64,000 bases of DNA, taken from Arthrobacter psychrochitiniphilus (GTDB lineage: Bacteria > Actinomycetota > Actinomycetes > Actinomycetales > Micrococcaceae). The stretch spans positions 186,001 to 250,000 of the forward strand of contig NZ_QHLZ01000007.1 of the NCBI RefSeq assembly GCF_003185915.1. Reading direction: 5' to 3'. How positions within the stretch are numbered: the first letter of the stretch is position 1; each line of letters opens with the position of its first letter. A program made the translations under genes and the position numbers. Below the pieces are notes generated by a model, which was given only the letters and a program-made list of their open reading frames with translations, had not been told where the DNA came from and ran no database searches. Positions 56,033 through 64,000 of the stretch are shown piece after piece.

Positions 56033-56566
56033 ATGAGGGAATGGCTCTGGCAGCACAAAATGATTGCCATTCCGCTGATGATCGTACTGATGGCTATGGT
56101 GTCAGTGCTCGTTTACGCGGCCAGCGGGAACGCTTGGTCCTATGGGATCTTTTCTACCCTGTTCAATCTTTTATGGTGGGGCGGACTGTCTTACCTGTTC
56201 GCCCGGGAATCACGGAAACGCAAAGCCGCCTTGGAGGAGCGAGGAATCTTCCTCTACCTAAGATATCCGGGGTCCCGTCCAGGGTCATTGCATGACATCT
56301 GGGCCGGTGGAACGGTGTCCTGCGAGCCACACCGAATCCTATTTCAAGAAGTCATGTCCGGCACAGAGGTCTCCTTGGGTCAGCCGGCAGTATTGGAAGT
56401 CATTAAAGTTTCTGACTCTCCGAAGCCTCTGGCAGGCAGCAATGCACGTCACTTGCCCCCTGGCTTGAAGGTGCTGACATTGATCTTGCCACACGGCAGT
56501 GTGGAGGTCGCCGCTGACCAGGCGGCCCTAGAAAAACTGCAACAACAGGTGTTGCATGATGGCTAG
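56033..56566 (+). CDS. Membrane protein of unknown function
   Basis: A protein of about 177 residues with two hydrophobic helices (about IAIPLMIVLMAMVSVLVYAAS and GIFSTLFNLLWWGGLSYLFA), a basic linker RESRKRKAALEERG, and a C-terminal soluble domain of about 105 residues. The second half resembles small PH-like or beta-rich domains, but I do not recognise a family. The ATG at 56033 is chosen; a GTG at 55982 would add 17 residues. A weak AAAGG lies upstream. It sits between the exporter and the NarL-type two-component genes on the opposite strand. Confidence 0.6.
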   Translation: MREWLWQHKMIAIPLMIVLMAMVSVLVYAASGNAWSYGIFSTLFNLLWWGGLSYLFARESRKRKAALEERGIFLYLRYPGSRPGSLHDIWAGGTVSCEPHRILFQEVMSGTEVSLGQPAVLEVIKVSDSPKPLAGSNARHLPPGLKVLTLILPHGSVEVAADQAALEKLQQQVLHDG

Positions 56567-56949
56567 GCAGACATTGTGCTGCCACATTCTGGAGGAGCGG
56601 GGACTCACTTCACGCACCGTGGCAACTTCTTCACTGTCGAAAATGTTGAATGTCTGCCCCGGGAGCGGAACAAGTTGATGAGACCTGTCAGCGTGGAGTT
56701 GCCGCCGGCGGCGGCATGTGACTCCAAGGCGTTGCGGATCTCGAACAGTTCAAGGACATTGTCGAACAGGAAAAGATCCACGAGCAACGCGAAGCTCTTC
56801 AGGATTTCGGCCGGCTCCAGCGAGGAGACGGAGGTTCCCGAGCCAGCCCGCCACACCTACCCGACGGGCCGCAGCCGTTGTGCTCGGCGGGATAGCGTTC
56901 GGCAAGACCGCGCCAAAGGTGGGAGAGGGCTGGTGGTGGGGGAGCGGGG
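56567..56949. other. Gene-free stretch with a possible gene relic
   Basis: No convincing gene. One plus-strand frame at about 56733-56890, opening just after a stop, reads LQGVADLEQFKDIVEQEKIHEQREALQDFGRLQ, which looks like the helical C-terminal end of a protein (amphipathic, Glu/Gln-rich). It lacks a start codon and upstream coding sense, so a decayed gene end is possible. Other open frames here run into the regulator gene and are shadows. Confidence 0.35.
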
Positions 56950-57654
56950 CTACCTTGGGGAGACGATGCCCGTCTCGTACGCGATGAGTACCACCTGGAC
57001 ACGGTCGCGCGCGTTCAACTTCGCCAGGATGTGCCCCACGTGCGTCTTCACGGTGGCCTCGGACACGAACAGTTGAGCGGCAATTTCCGGGTTGGAGAGG
57101 CCGTTGGCGATCAGCACAAACACCTCGTGCTCACGCGCCGTCAGGGAGGAAACGGCCGTGGTGTTGGCGTCGTTGGCTGGGCTGGGGGCAGAAAGCATGG
57201 GCGCCACATGGTCCAGCAGGCGGCGCGTGGTGGAGGGGGCAATGACGGCGTCGCCGGCAAAAACGGTCCGAATAGCCCCGAGTAGTTCCTCCGGCGGGGC
57301 ATCCTTGAGCAGGAAGCCGCTGGCTCCGGCCTGGATGGCGGCAAGGGCGTACTCGTCCAAATCAAAGGTTGTCAGCACCACGATTTTCAGCTCCGAGAGC
57401 CAGGAACCGGCGGGCGCCGTCTTGGTCCGTTCCATGAGCCGGCGCGTGGTTTCCAGCCCGTCCATGCCGGGCATGCGCACGTCCATGAGCACCACGTCGG
57501 CCGCCGTGGCCGCGAGCCCCTGCAGTGCCTCGATGCCGTTGCCGGCCTGCAGCACCACCTCAAGGTCGGGCTGGGAATTGATCAGCATGCCAAAGCCGGA
57601 GCGGACCAATTGCTGGTCGTCAACAAGGGCCACGCGAATGGGGGAGGGGGTCAT
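56950..57654 (-). CDS. NarL/LuxR-family response regulator
   Basis: A 234-residue regulator: receiver domain with phospho-acceptor Asp in VVLMDVRMPGMDGLE (around residue 56) and a C-terminal LuxR helix-turn-helix (LTAREHEVFVLIANGLSNPEIAAQLFVSEATVKTHVGHILAKL). It follows the kinase gene after 5 bases in the same operon. The target genes are not visible, but the adjacent ABC exporter is a usual partner. Confidence 0.94.
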   Translation of the reverse strand: MTPSPIRVALVDDQQLVRSGFGMLINSQPDLEVVLQAGNGIEALQGLAATAADVVLMDVRMPGMDGLETTRRLMERTKTAPAGSWLSELKIVVLTTFDLDEYALAAIQAGASGFLLKDAPPEELLGAIRTVFAGDAVIAPSTTRRLLDHVAPMLSAPSPANDANTTAVSSLTAREHEVFVLIANGLSNPEIAAQLFVSEATVKTHVGHILAKLNARDRVQVVLIAYETGIVSPR

Positions 57655-57659
57655 GAAAG

Positions 57660-58955
57660 TCAGTTCTCCGTGTAGGGGATGGATGCTGTGATGCCGAAGC
57701 CGCCGCCTGGCAGTGGGCCGGTGTGCAGGGTGCCGTCATACAGCTTGACCCGCTCGGTCATGCCGCGCAAGCCGTTGCCGCCGTCGGGCCCGGACAGTGC
57801 GCCGGATCCCTTCTCCGAGTATGACGCCGTAGCGCCCCTCCCGTTGTCCCGCACCGACACGTCCAGACCGCGCGCGGTCCAGTCAAGGGTGACGCTGGCC
57901 TCCGCGTTGGGGCCGGCGTGCTTCATGGTGTTGGTCAGGCCTTCCTGTACTACGCGGTAGGCGGTGAGTTCTGCGCCCGGGGGCAGAAGCCGGCGGGCGC
58001 CGCCCTTCACCTCAACCGTGACTGGCAGGCCAGCGGCACGGATGCCCAGTAGTAGTTCGTCCAAGTCAATGAGGCCGGGCAGCGGTCGGGTCGATGCCTC
58101 GGCGTCGCCGCGCAGCACACCCAGTAGGCGGCGCATTTCTTGCAGCGAGCTACGTCCGGTCTGGGCAATCGTGGCCAGGGTTTCGGGTGCGATCTCCGGG
58201 TTGGCCACGGCGGCGTAGCGGGCGCCGTCGGCCTGGGTGATGATGACGGAGAGGGAGTGCGCCACAATGTCATGCATTTCTCGGGCAATGTGGGCCCGCT
58301 CGTCACTGGCCGCGAGCTCGCGTTCGTGCTGTGCCTCAATCTCCAGCCGGTGTGCGCGGTCTGAGAGGGCCTGTTGCCGCAGCCGCTTGGTGCGGGTCAA
58401 ATCCCCGGCTGTCCAACTGAACAGCACCAGCACCCAGACGGCTATCACAGTCACCACGCCGTACGGCAGGTCAGCCACGGAGCGGGAGGTGAGGTCATAG
58501 AAAAAGCGGCTGACGAGCATGATCGAGCCAATCATGGCCAGACCCAGCCCGCCCAGGCTGGCCCAGCGCGGGCCAAACGCCGCCAGCGCGTACACGATCA
58601 CCGGCACGGCAATGTCTGCCGGCATGGGCTGGACGAACAGCGCCCACTGCAGGATCGCCACTGCCGCGATGATGCACCCGGCCATGACGGTTCGGGTGCG
58701 CCGCCACGCGAGCGGAAAGACAAGTGCCGTGGCGAAGAGGACGGTCAACCATGAGGAGGCGTAGTTGCCGTCGTACACGGAGGTCACCATGCTGAAGGGG
58801 GCCAGTGCCAGCCACAGTACGGCCATGAGGATAAAGTCCACGGCAAAGCGGTGACGTAGGAACCAGTCGTAGATGGAATGCATGAACACATCCATAATTC
58901 TAGAGCGCAGCCCACACGAGGACATCCTGCCGTGGGTGGAGATCTGCTGGCTCAT
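57660..58955 (-). CDS. Sensor histidine kinase, HisKA_3 type
   Basis: A kinase of up to 431 residues with five to six N-terminal membrane helices (to about residue 190) and little external sequence, a linker coiled coil, the phospho-acceptor ERAHIAREMHDIVAHSLSVII, and an HATPase domain (VSVRDNGRGA, GNGLRGMTERVKLYDG). This intramembrane type usually senses envelope stress. The start is uncertain: ATG codons at residues 1, 11, 21 and 25 are possible and none has a good ribosome binding site. Confidence 0.88.
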   Translation of the reverse strand: MSQQISTHGRMSSCGLRSRIMDVFMHSIYDWFLRHRFAVDFILMAVLWLALAPFSMVTSVYDGNYASSWLTVLFATALVFPLAWRRTRTVMAGCIIAAVAILQWALFVQPMPADIAVPVIVYALAAFGPRWASLGGLGLAMIGSIMLVSRFFYDLTSRSVADLPYGVVTVIAVWVLVLFSWTAGDLTRTKRLRQQALSDRAHRLEIEAQHERELAASDERAHIAREMHDIVAHSLSVIITQADGARYAAVANPEIAPETLATIAQTGRSSLQEMRRLLGVLRGDAEASTRPLPGLIDLDELLLGIRAAGLPVTVEVKGGARRLLPPGAELTAYRVVQEGLTNTMKHAGPNAEASVTLDWTARGLDVSVRDNGRGATASYSEKGSGALSGPDGGNGLRGMTERVKLYDGTLHTGPLPGGGFGITASIPYTEN

Positions 58956-58997
58956 CCAAATGCTGAGACACTTTGCCCATCATGTGGATACTTTGAC

Positions 58998-59003
58998 TAG
59001 GCT
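58998..59003 (+). promoter_or_regulatory. TAGGCT -10 box, leaderless start of leuB
   Basis: TAGGCT is followed by GAATTC and the ATG at 59010. The space to the divergent kinase gene is only 54 bases. Confidence 0.5.
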
Positions 59004-59009
59004 GAATTC

Positions 59010-60077
59010 ATGAGCGCATCGACTGAGACTGCTGTTATTGACATTGCTGTAATTGCTGGCGACGGCATTGGCCCCGAGGTGACGGCAGAGGCTGTGAAGG
59101 TCCTGAAAAAGGTCACCTCCGCCGAGGGCCTTGAGCTGGCACTGACAGATTACAAGCTCGGCGCCGAGCACTGGCTGGCCACCGGCGAGACCCTGCCCGA
59201 GAAAACCATCCAGGCCCTGCGCGGCCATGATGCCATCCTCTTCGGCGCTGTTGGCGCTGCCCCCGGGGACACGTCCATCCCCTCAGGGCTGATCGAGCGC
59301 GAGATGCTGCTGAAGCTGCGCTTCGCCCTGGATCATTACGTGAACTTGCGTCCCTCATTCCTGTACGACGGCGTGGCCTCACCGCTGGCGAACCCCGGCG
59401 CCATCGACTTCGTGGTGGTCCGTGAAGGAACCGAAGGTCCCTACGTGGGCAACGGCGGCGTGCTGCGCAAGGGAACACCTCACGAGGTTGCCACCGAGGT
59501 CTCCGTCAACACCGCCTTCGGTGTGGAGCGTCTGGTCCGGGACGGTTTCCGCCGCGCCAACGAACGCCCCCGTAAGAAGCTCACCTACGTGCACAAGCAC
59601 AACGTGTTGGTCTATGCCGGGCACCTGTGGAAGCGCACCGTTGAAGCTGTTGCTGCCGAATTCCCGTTGGTCAGTGTGGACTACCTGCACGTGGATGCGG
59701 CCATGATCTTTTTGGTCACCGATCCGGCCCGCTTCGATGTCATCGTCACCGATAACCTCTTTGGGGACATCGTCACGGACCTGGCAGCCGCGGTCACCGG
59801 CGGAATCGGCCTTGCCGCCTCCGGGAACATCAACATGGACCGCACCGCGCCGTCCATGTTTGAACCGGTCCATGGTTCGGCCCCGGACATTGCCGGCCAG
59901 CAGAAAGCGGATCCCACCGCGGCTATCCTCTCAGCTGCCCTGCTGCTGCACCATCTGGGACACAACGGTGCTGCGGCCAAGATCGAAGCGGCCGTGAAAG
60001 CCGATGTGTCAACCCGCAACCCGGCCTCACCCAGGTCCACCAGCACCATCGGTGACGCCATTGCGGCGGCACTGTAA
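59010..60077 (+). CDS. leuB: 3-isopropylmalate dehydrogenase
   Basis: A 355-residue NAD-dependent enzyme of leucine synthesis. [17 protein letters not shown] is at the N terminus, [14 protein letters not shown] and [10 protein letters not shown] carry substrate residues, and [28 protein letters not shown] is the family signature with the metal-binding aspartates. Length and motifs match the actinobacterial LeuB type. Confidence 0.95.
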   Translation: MSASTETAVIDIAVIAGDGIGPEVTAEAVKVLKKVTSAEGLELALTDYKLGAEHWLATGETLPEKTIQALRGHDAILFGAVGAAPGDTSIPSGLIEREMLLKLRFALDHYVNLRPSFLYDGVASPLANPGAIDFVVVREGTEGPYVGNGGVLRKGTPHEVATEVSVNTAFGVERLVRDGFRRANERPRKKLTYVHKHNVLVYAGHLWKRTVEAVAAEFPLVSVDYLHVDAAMIFLVTDPARFDVIVTDNLFGDIVTDLAAAVTGGIGLAASGNINMDRTAPSMFEPVHGSAPDIAGQQKADPTAAILSAALLLHHLGHNGAAAKIEAAVKADVSTRNPASPRSTSTIGDAIAAAL

Positions 60078-60178
60078 CGCCGTCGTACGTGGTGGGGTGA
60101 GAGTATCTAGTTCGGCGCGAGAACGCAGCTGTGCAGGGGTACGCTTAACCAATAGAGTGAGTGCATATTAACCGAAGG

Positions 60179-60208
60179 GTTCTGCGCACCGCTGACGGTG
60201 CGCAGAAC
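60179..60208. other. Hairpin between leuB and ilvE
   Basis: A perfect 13-base stem (GTTCTGCGCACCG / CGGTGCGCAGAAC) with loop CTGA. No U-run follows. It lies 102 bases after leuB and 63 before ilvE, so it could end leuB transcription or sit in the ilvE 5' region. Confidence 0.6.
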
Positions 60209-60270
60209 GGCACTAAACTCCTGTCTGACACCGGAATCGGCGAGGGCGGGCACAACCTTGTGGAGGAAGC

Positions 60271-61383
60271 ATGACCGAGACAGCCAGTGAGCTGACCTTT
60301 TCCCAGCAGCTCAACGAGAACCCGAAGAGCGCAGCCGTGCGTGAGACGATTCTGGCGAACCCCGGATTCGGCGACTACTTCACGGATCACACAGCTGTGG
60401 TGGATTACAAGGTTGATGCACAGGGTGCGGGCGGCTGGTACAACGCACGCATTGAGCCGTATGGTCCCATCGCCATGGACCCGGCCGCCGCTGTGCTGCA
60501 CTATGGCCAGGAAATCTTCGAAGGCATGAAGGCTTACCGTCACGCCGACGGGTCCATCTGGACGTTCCGTGCTGAGGCCAACGCAGCCAGGTTGAACGCC
60601 TCAGCCCGCCGGTTGGCGCTACCTGAGCTGCCGCCGGAAACGTTTCTGGAGTCCTTGCGCCAGCTGGTCTCGGTGGACCATGACTGGGTACCCTCCGGCG
60701 ACGGCGACGCGCTGTACTTGCGCCCGTTCATGATCGCCACCGAGGCGTTCTTGGGTGTGCGCCCGTCCCGTGAGGTCTCCTACCGCGTCATCGCTTCACC
60801 GGCTGGGAACTACTTTGGCGGAGAGTTGAAGCCTGTCTCCATCTGGCTCACCACCACCTTTGCCCGCGCCGGCGAAGGCGGCACCGGTGAGGCCAAGTGC
60901 GGTGGCAATTATGCTGCCTCGCTCGCCGCACAGATGGAAGCCGAAGCCAACGGCTGCAAGCAGGTGCTGTTCCTGGACCCGCACAATGACAATGCTGTTG
61001 AGGAACTGGGCGGCATGAACATCTTCTTCGTGTTCAAGGACGGCACCCTGGTCACCCCCGAGCTCAACGGGCATATCCTGCACGGGATCACCCGCTCCTC
61101 CGTCATGCAGCTGGCTGCGGACCGCGGCTTGAAGGTCCAAGAACGCAAGATCACCATCGATGAATGGCGTGCCGGCGTTGCCGCCGGGGACATCACTGAG
61201 GTGTTCGCCTGCGGCACAGCAGCTGTCATCACCCCCATCGGTGAGCTCAAGACGGCCGAAGGCACCATCGCCTCACCAGCCCACGGCATTGGTGAGGTCA
61301 CAGCAGCCATCCGCGAGCAACTGCTGGGCATCCAGACCGGCACGGTCGAGGACCTTCACGGTTGGCTGACGCGCCTGGCTTAG
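60271..61383 (+). CDS. ilvE: Branched-chain amino-acid aminotransferase
   Basis: A 370-residue fold-type IV PLP enzyme doing the last step for leucine, isoleucine and valine. YGQEIFEGMKAYRHADG is the early conserved region, the PLP lysine is in GEAKCGGNYAASL, and EVFACGTAAVITPIGEL is the C-terminal motif. GGAGGAAGC precedes the ATG. It is the longer (class II) form usual in Actinobacteria. Confidence 0.96.
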   Translation: MTETASELTFSQQLNENPKSAAVRETILANPGFGDYFTDHTAVVDYKVDAQGAGGWYNARIEPYGPIAMDPAAAVLHYGQEIFEGMKAYRHADGSIWTFRAEANAARLNASARRLALPELPPETFLESLRQLVSVDHDWVPSGDGDALYLRPFMIATEAFLGVRPSREVSYRVIASPAGNYFGGELKPVSIWLTTTFARAGEGGTGEAKCGGNYAASLAAQMEAEANGCKQVLFLDPHNDNAVEELGGMNIFFVFKDGTLVTPELNGHILHGITRSSVMQLAADRGLKVQERKITIDEWRAGVAAGDITEVFACGTAAVITPIGELKTAEGTIASPAHGIGEVTAAIREQLLGIQTGTVEDLHGWLTRLA

Positions 61384-61408
61384 GAGTTTTTGCAAGACTT
61401 TCGGTTTT

Positions 61409-61474
61409 CGCGCCCTCCTCCCAGATCTGCGCCCGTTCTACAGGGCGCGGATCTGGGAGGCGGGCGCGGTTTTG
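61409..61474 (+). terminator. Intrinsic terminator after ilvE
   Basis: A stem of about 26 bases with one mismatch and one G-U (CGCGCCC...GCGCCC / GGGCGC...GGGCGCG), then GTTTTG. It lies 26 bases after the ilvE stop and before the convergent MscS gene. Confidence 0.85.
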
Positions 61475-61495
61475 TTTGAGCTGCTCTGCATATAA

Positions 61496-62590
61496 CTAAG
61501 CGTGTGAGGAGCTCAACTCAAGAGTGGGCGCGGGAGCCTCGTCAGCTCCATTTCCGTCTGCTGTGCCCTTCTCCCACCGCTGACGCGGGATTGAGGCAGC
61601 ATGCAGGTCCTGGATATGGGTCAGCAGGGATTCACGGACCAGGCAGCGCAGATCCCAGAGATCGCCGCTATCCCTGGCACTGACCACGATGCGCAGACGC
61701 ACCAGTGCGTTGACGGCGTCGGTCACTTCCAGCTTGCCGGTGCGCCCGTCCCACAGGGGCGTGGCCGCCAGTGTCTGGATCAGGTGCTGGCGGAGCTGGT
61801 CTACGGGAGCCAGCCAGTCGACGTCGAACTCTACACTGCCCATGATTTTGGGACTATTCCGGGTCCAATTTTCAAAAGGTGTGCTGGTGAAATGGGTGGA
61901 AGGCAGAATCAACATCCGCTCATCCCACACGCGCACCACCACATAGGTCAAGGTGATTTCCTCCACCCGTCCCCACAGTCCTTCCACCACCACCACATCG
62001 TCAATGCGTATTGCATCGGTAAACGCCAGCTGGACACCGGCAAAAACGTTGGAGAGGGAACTCTGCACGGCCAGGCCGGCAACAATGGAGATCAGCCCGG
62101 CGGAGGCTAGGAGACCGGTGCCCAGCGTGCGTACCTCGGGAATGGTCAGCAGCAGTCCCGCCACGGCCAGCGTGATCAGCAAGGCCGTAATAATGCGCCT
62201 GCCCAAGGTGACTTGCGTGGTGAGCCGGCGCAGCTTGCGGTTATCCACGCTCTGGGCCGTGAAGTTACGCAGCAGCAGCCGTTCGCCGATGCCCAGGGTG
62301 ACAATCGCCAGCCAGCACAAAGCGACGATAAACGCGGCCATCGTGACAAAATCCACGGCGGGGAACCAGCCCCTGCCTGATGCGGTGAGCGAGAGTGCAA
62401 CGCGGACCCCAACAAGGGTAAGGACGCCAAAAACGGGAAGCCTGGCTTTTGCCGAGCGCCGAGGAAAACCAGGAACTTTTCGAAAGGCGTAGTTGGCGCA
62501 CAGCCTGATGACCAAGGTCAGCAGTGCTGCCACGGCCACGGCAGCCAAGACCGCCAGAAGGGGCAAAATGTACTTATCGAATGAATCCAT
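61496..62590 (-). CDS. MscS-family mechanosensitive ion channel
   Basis: A 364-residue channel. Four membrane helices precede the pore-lining third helix region (LLASAGLISIVAGLAVQSSLSNVFAGVQLAF), followed by the beta domain (IDDVVVVEGLWGRVEEITLTYVVVRVWDERMLILPSTHF) and the mixed C-terminal domain. It releases solutes under osmotic downshock. The gene is convergent with ilvE and ends 22 bases after the ilvE terminator. Confidence 0.92.
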   Translation of the reverse strand: MDSFDKYILPLLAVLAAVAVAALLTLVIRLCANYAFRKVPGFPRRSAKARLPVFGVLTLVGVRVALSLTASGRGWFPAVDFVTMAAFIVALCWLAIVTLGIGERLLLRNFTAQSVDNRKLRRLTTQVTLGRRIITALLITLAVAGLLLTIPEVRTLGTGLLASAGLISIVAGLAVQSSLSNVFAGVQLAFTDAIRIDDVVVVEGLWGRVEEITLTYVVVRVWDERMLILPSTHFTSTPFENWTRNSPKIMGSVEFDVDWLAPVDQLRQHLIQTLAATPLWDGRTGKLEVTDAVNALVRLRIVVSARDSGDLWDLRCLVRESLLTHIQDLHAASIPRQRWEKGTADGNGADEAPAPTLELSSSHA

Positions 62591-62826
62591 CTTCTGATGG
62601 TGTCAGAGCCTACCGGGGGTTTGTCCACCTGAGGCCGTGCACATTCACGTCATTTTCACGCCTTTGCGCGTCCCGGGAAGTGAAAGTTTCTGCCGATTCT
62701 TGGGGTCAAACGTGCCAGCACTGGCCTACTATTCTCACAGGGAGTTGCCAGTGCGGGGCGGCAGGCGCGTGGGCAAACACGTGGGCAGGCCAGTAAATAG
62801 GGGAGCTAAAAGATGGACGAGGATTC

Positions 62827-63660
62827 ATGACGGACGAGGCACGCAGGCGGGAGCTGGGCGAGAACGATGCGGCGGTGGAGGAGGAGATTGAAACCGCCTT
62901 CGACGCCATCGTGGATGAGGGTGCGCAGCGGTTGCACCGTACATGGCCCAGTGTCTTAGTTACTGGTTTCTTTGGCGGCATCGAGGTGGGCCTCGGTGTC
63001 ATGGGCTACCTAGCCGTGGAGCACGCCACAGGCAGCAAGCTACTGGGAGGGCTGGCTTTTGGCATTGGATTTGTCGCCCTACTCCTGGCCAAGAGTGAAC
63101 TGTTCACCGAAGGTTTTCTGGTCCCCATTGCCGCGGTCGTGGCCAAGGAGGCCAGGCTGGGGCAGCTGTTCAAATTGTGGGGCGGGACGCTGGTCGGCAA
63201 CTTAGCGGGCGGGTGGCTGTTCATGTGGATAGTGGTGCAGGCGTTCCCGCAATGGCGGGAGATGTTGATTGAATCTGGAGCTCAGTTTGCGCTGGCACCC
63301 TTCTCGGTGCAGACGGCCGCTTTGGCAGTCTTAGGTGGCAGTACCATCACGCTCATGACGCGTATGCAGCATGGGACCGAATCGGTACCGGGGAAGATTG
63401 TTGCCGCCATGGGAGGCGGCTTTTTGCTGGCTGGGTTGCCCCTGTTCCACTCGGTGCTGGATTCGCTGCTGATCTTTGGGGCCATCCATGCGGGAGCAAG
63501 TTATGGCTACCTCGAATGGCTGAGCTGGTTCTGGTATGCGGTGGTGTTCAACGTTTTGGGTGGGGTGGTGCTTGTAACAGCTCTTCGCTTAGTGCGTTCA
63601 CTGGAGCTCATCAAGGAAAGACGCAATGACGGCGGTGGACGCAAGAGACAGGCCAGTTAG
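62827..63660 (+). CDS. Formate/nitrite transporter family protein (YfdC-like)
   Basis: A 277-residue member of the FNT family with six membrane helices (from about residue 38) and family residues GLAFGIGFVALLLAKSELFTEGFLVPIAAV and GGTLVGNLAGGWLFMWIVV. The N terminus has an acidic soluble stretch (EENDAAVEEEIE-like), which, with the sequence type, points to the YfdC group of unknown substrate rather than classical FocA. GAGG lies upstream of the ATG. Confidence 0.85.
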   Translation: MTDEARRRELGENDAAVEEEIETAFDAIVDEGAQRLHRTWPSVLVTGFFGGIEVGLGVMGYLAVEHATGSKLLGGLAFGIGFVALLLAKSELFTEGFLVPIAAVVAKEARLGQLFKLWGGTLVGNLAGGWLFMWIVVQAFPQWREMLIESGAQFALAPFSVQTAALAVLGGSTITLMTRMQHGTESVPGKIVAAMGGGFLLAGLPLFHSVLDSLLIFGAIHAGASYGYLEWLSWFWYAVVFNVLGGVVLVTALRLVRSLELIKERRNDGGGRKRQAS

Positions 63661-63691
63661 CGCGGGAACCACGTTAGCCAGCATTTCCCGA

Positions 63692-63697
63692 TAGACT
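63692..63697 (+). promoter_or_regulatory. TAGACT -10 box, leaderless start of the last gene
   Basis: TAGACT is followed by 7 bases and the ATG at 63705. Confidence 0.4.
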
Positions 63698-63704
63698 TTT
63701 ACAC

Positions 63705-64000
63705 ATGCGTATAGCCCGTTTTGTAGTAGATAATGACCCCATGTACGGCATCGTGGAAGGGGCCGCAGGCAGTGAAGTCGTCACCGTCATCAAGGGCGAC
63801 CCCTTCTTCAATGGTGTGGAAAAAACTACCATCCACTACCCGCTGGATGACGTGCGCCTGGTGGCCCCGATCATTCCGCGCTCCAAAATCATTGGTGTGG
63901 GCCGCAACTTCGCCGAGCATGCCCGCGAACTTGGCAACGAGGTCCCCGAAAGCCCGCTGCTGTTCCTGAAGCCCAACACTTCCGTAATAGGGCCCAACGA
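63705..64000 (+). CDS. Fumarylacetoacetate hydrolase family protein, 3' end outside window
   Basis: The first 98 residues of a protein that continues past the window. It begins [19 protein letters not shown] and includes [19 protein letters not shown] and [15 protein letters not shown], which are the FAH-family N-terminal and substrate-binding regions. Its place after ilvE and in the same direction is typical of Arthrobacter relatives. It is not closely similar to the FAH-family protein at 26657-27520 in this part. Confidence 0.88.
   Translation, partial: MRIARFVVDNDPMYGIVEGAAGSEVVTVIKGDPFFNGVEKTTIHYPLDDVRLVAPIIPRSKIIGVGRNFAEHARELGNEVPESPLLFLKPNTSVIGPN

Noticed and set aside
56576..57076. 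Plus-strand frame of 166 codons before and across the NarL-type regulator
   Set aside because: Its second half is antisense to the regulator gene and its first half has no family sense; arginine/serine-rich shadow.

Overview
The window looks like a chromosomal segment of a high-GC Gram-positive bacterium of the Micrococcaceae (Arthrobacter in the broad sense). The grounds are the gene content and order (ilvD, ilvBNC, serA, metG, leuB, ilvE, then a fumarylacetoacetase-type gene), the actinobacterial type of the proteins, GTG/TTG starts, and many genes whose start codon lies only 6-7 bases after a TAnnnT hexamer, the pattern of leaderless transcripts known from Actinobacteria. This is inference from the sequence; no database was searched. 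I see no prophage, insertion sequence, integrase or CRISPR array. The region reads as core genome.

Layout. 0.1-2.2 kb: a YtrA-type GntR regulator with an ABC ATPase and permease, behind a promoter overlapped by a palindromic operator. 2.3-11.5 kb: exonuclease with BRCT domain, ADP-ribosylglycohydrolase, two DUF202 membrane proteins, a MIP channel, an SdpI-like protein and sbcDC. 11.5-15.2 kb: MFS transporter, alpha/beta hydrolase, amino-acid permease. 15.5-21.6 kb: NAD biosynthesis block nrtR-nadA-nadB-nadC-nifS, with an extended palindrome directly after the nrtR promoter. 21.6-26.6 kb: an envelope/phosphate-polymer style cluster: VTC-domain protein, DUF4956 membrane protein, OmpR-type response regulator, histidine kinase, a small membrane protein with a repetitive acidic tail, and a GtrA-like protein. 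26.6-33.5 kb: FAH-family enzyme, M20 peptidase, MarR regulator, luciferase-like monooxygenase, MFS transporter, anchored unknown protein. 33.6-41.1 kb: RND transporter, malate:quinone oxidoreductase, oligopeptide-binding lipoprotein, tRNA-Leu, peroxiredoxin. 41.3-51.3 kb: two identical tRNA-Lys genes, then ilvD, ilvBNC with an attenuator leader, serA and metG. 51.3-59 kb: an AbiEi/DUF559-like gene between two related long inverted repeats, an FtsX-type ABC exporter, an unknown membrane protein and a NarL-type two-component system. 59-64 kb: leuB, ilvE, an MscS channel, a formate/nitrite-type transporter and the 5' part of another FAH-family gene.

How it works together. The ilv/leu genes carry out branched-chain amino-acid synthesis; the ilvBNC leader (a 10-codon peptide with Leu-Leu-Ala-Val-Ile followed by an intrinsic terminator) indicates attenuation by aminoacyl-tRNA supply. 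NifS probably supplies the iron-sulfur cluster of NadA, and NrtR probably represses the block according to NAD metabolite level. The most notable observation is that the two transcription units of the VTC/DUF4956/two-component cluster share the same operator, ATGAGAG-N2-CTCTCAT, with further ATGAGAG-like half-sites at 11-bp periodicity. That pattern suggests a self-contained, apparently undescribed signalling unit linking an acidic-tailed membrane protein and a two-component system to a VTC-type polymer enzyme.
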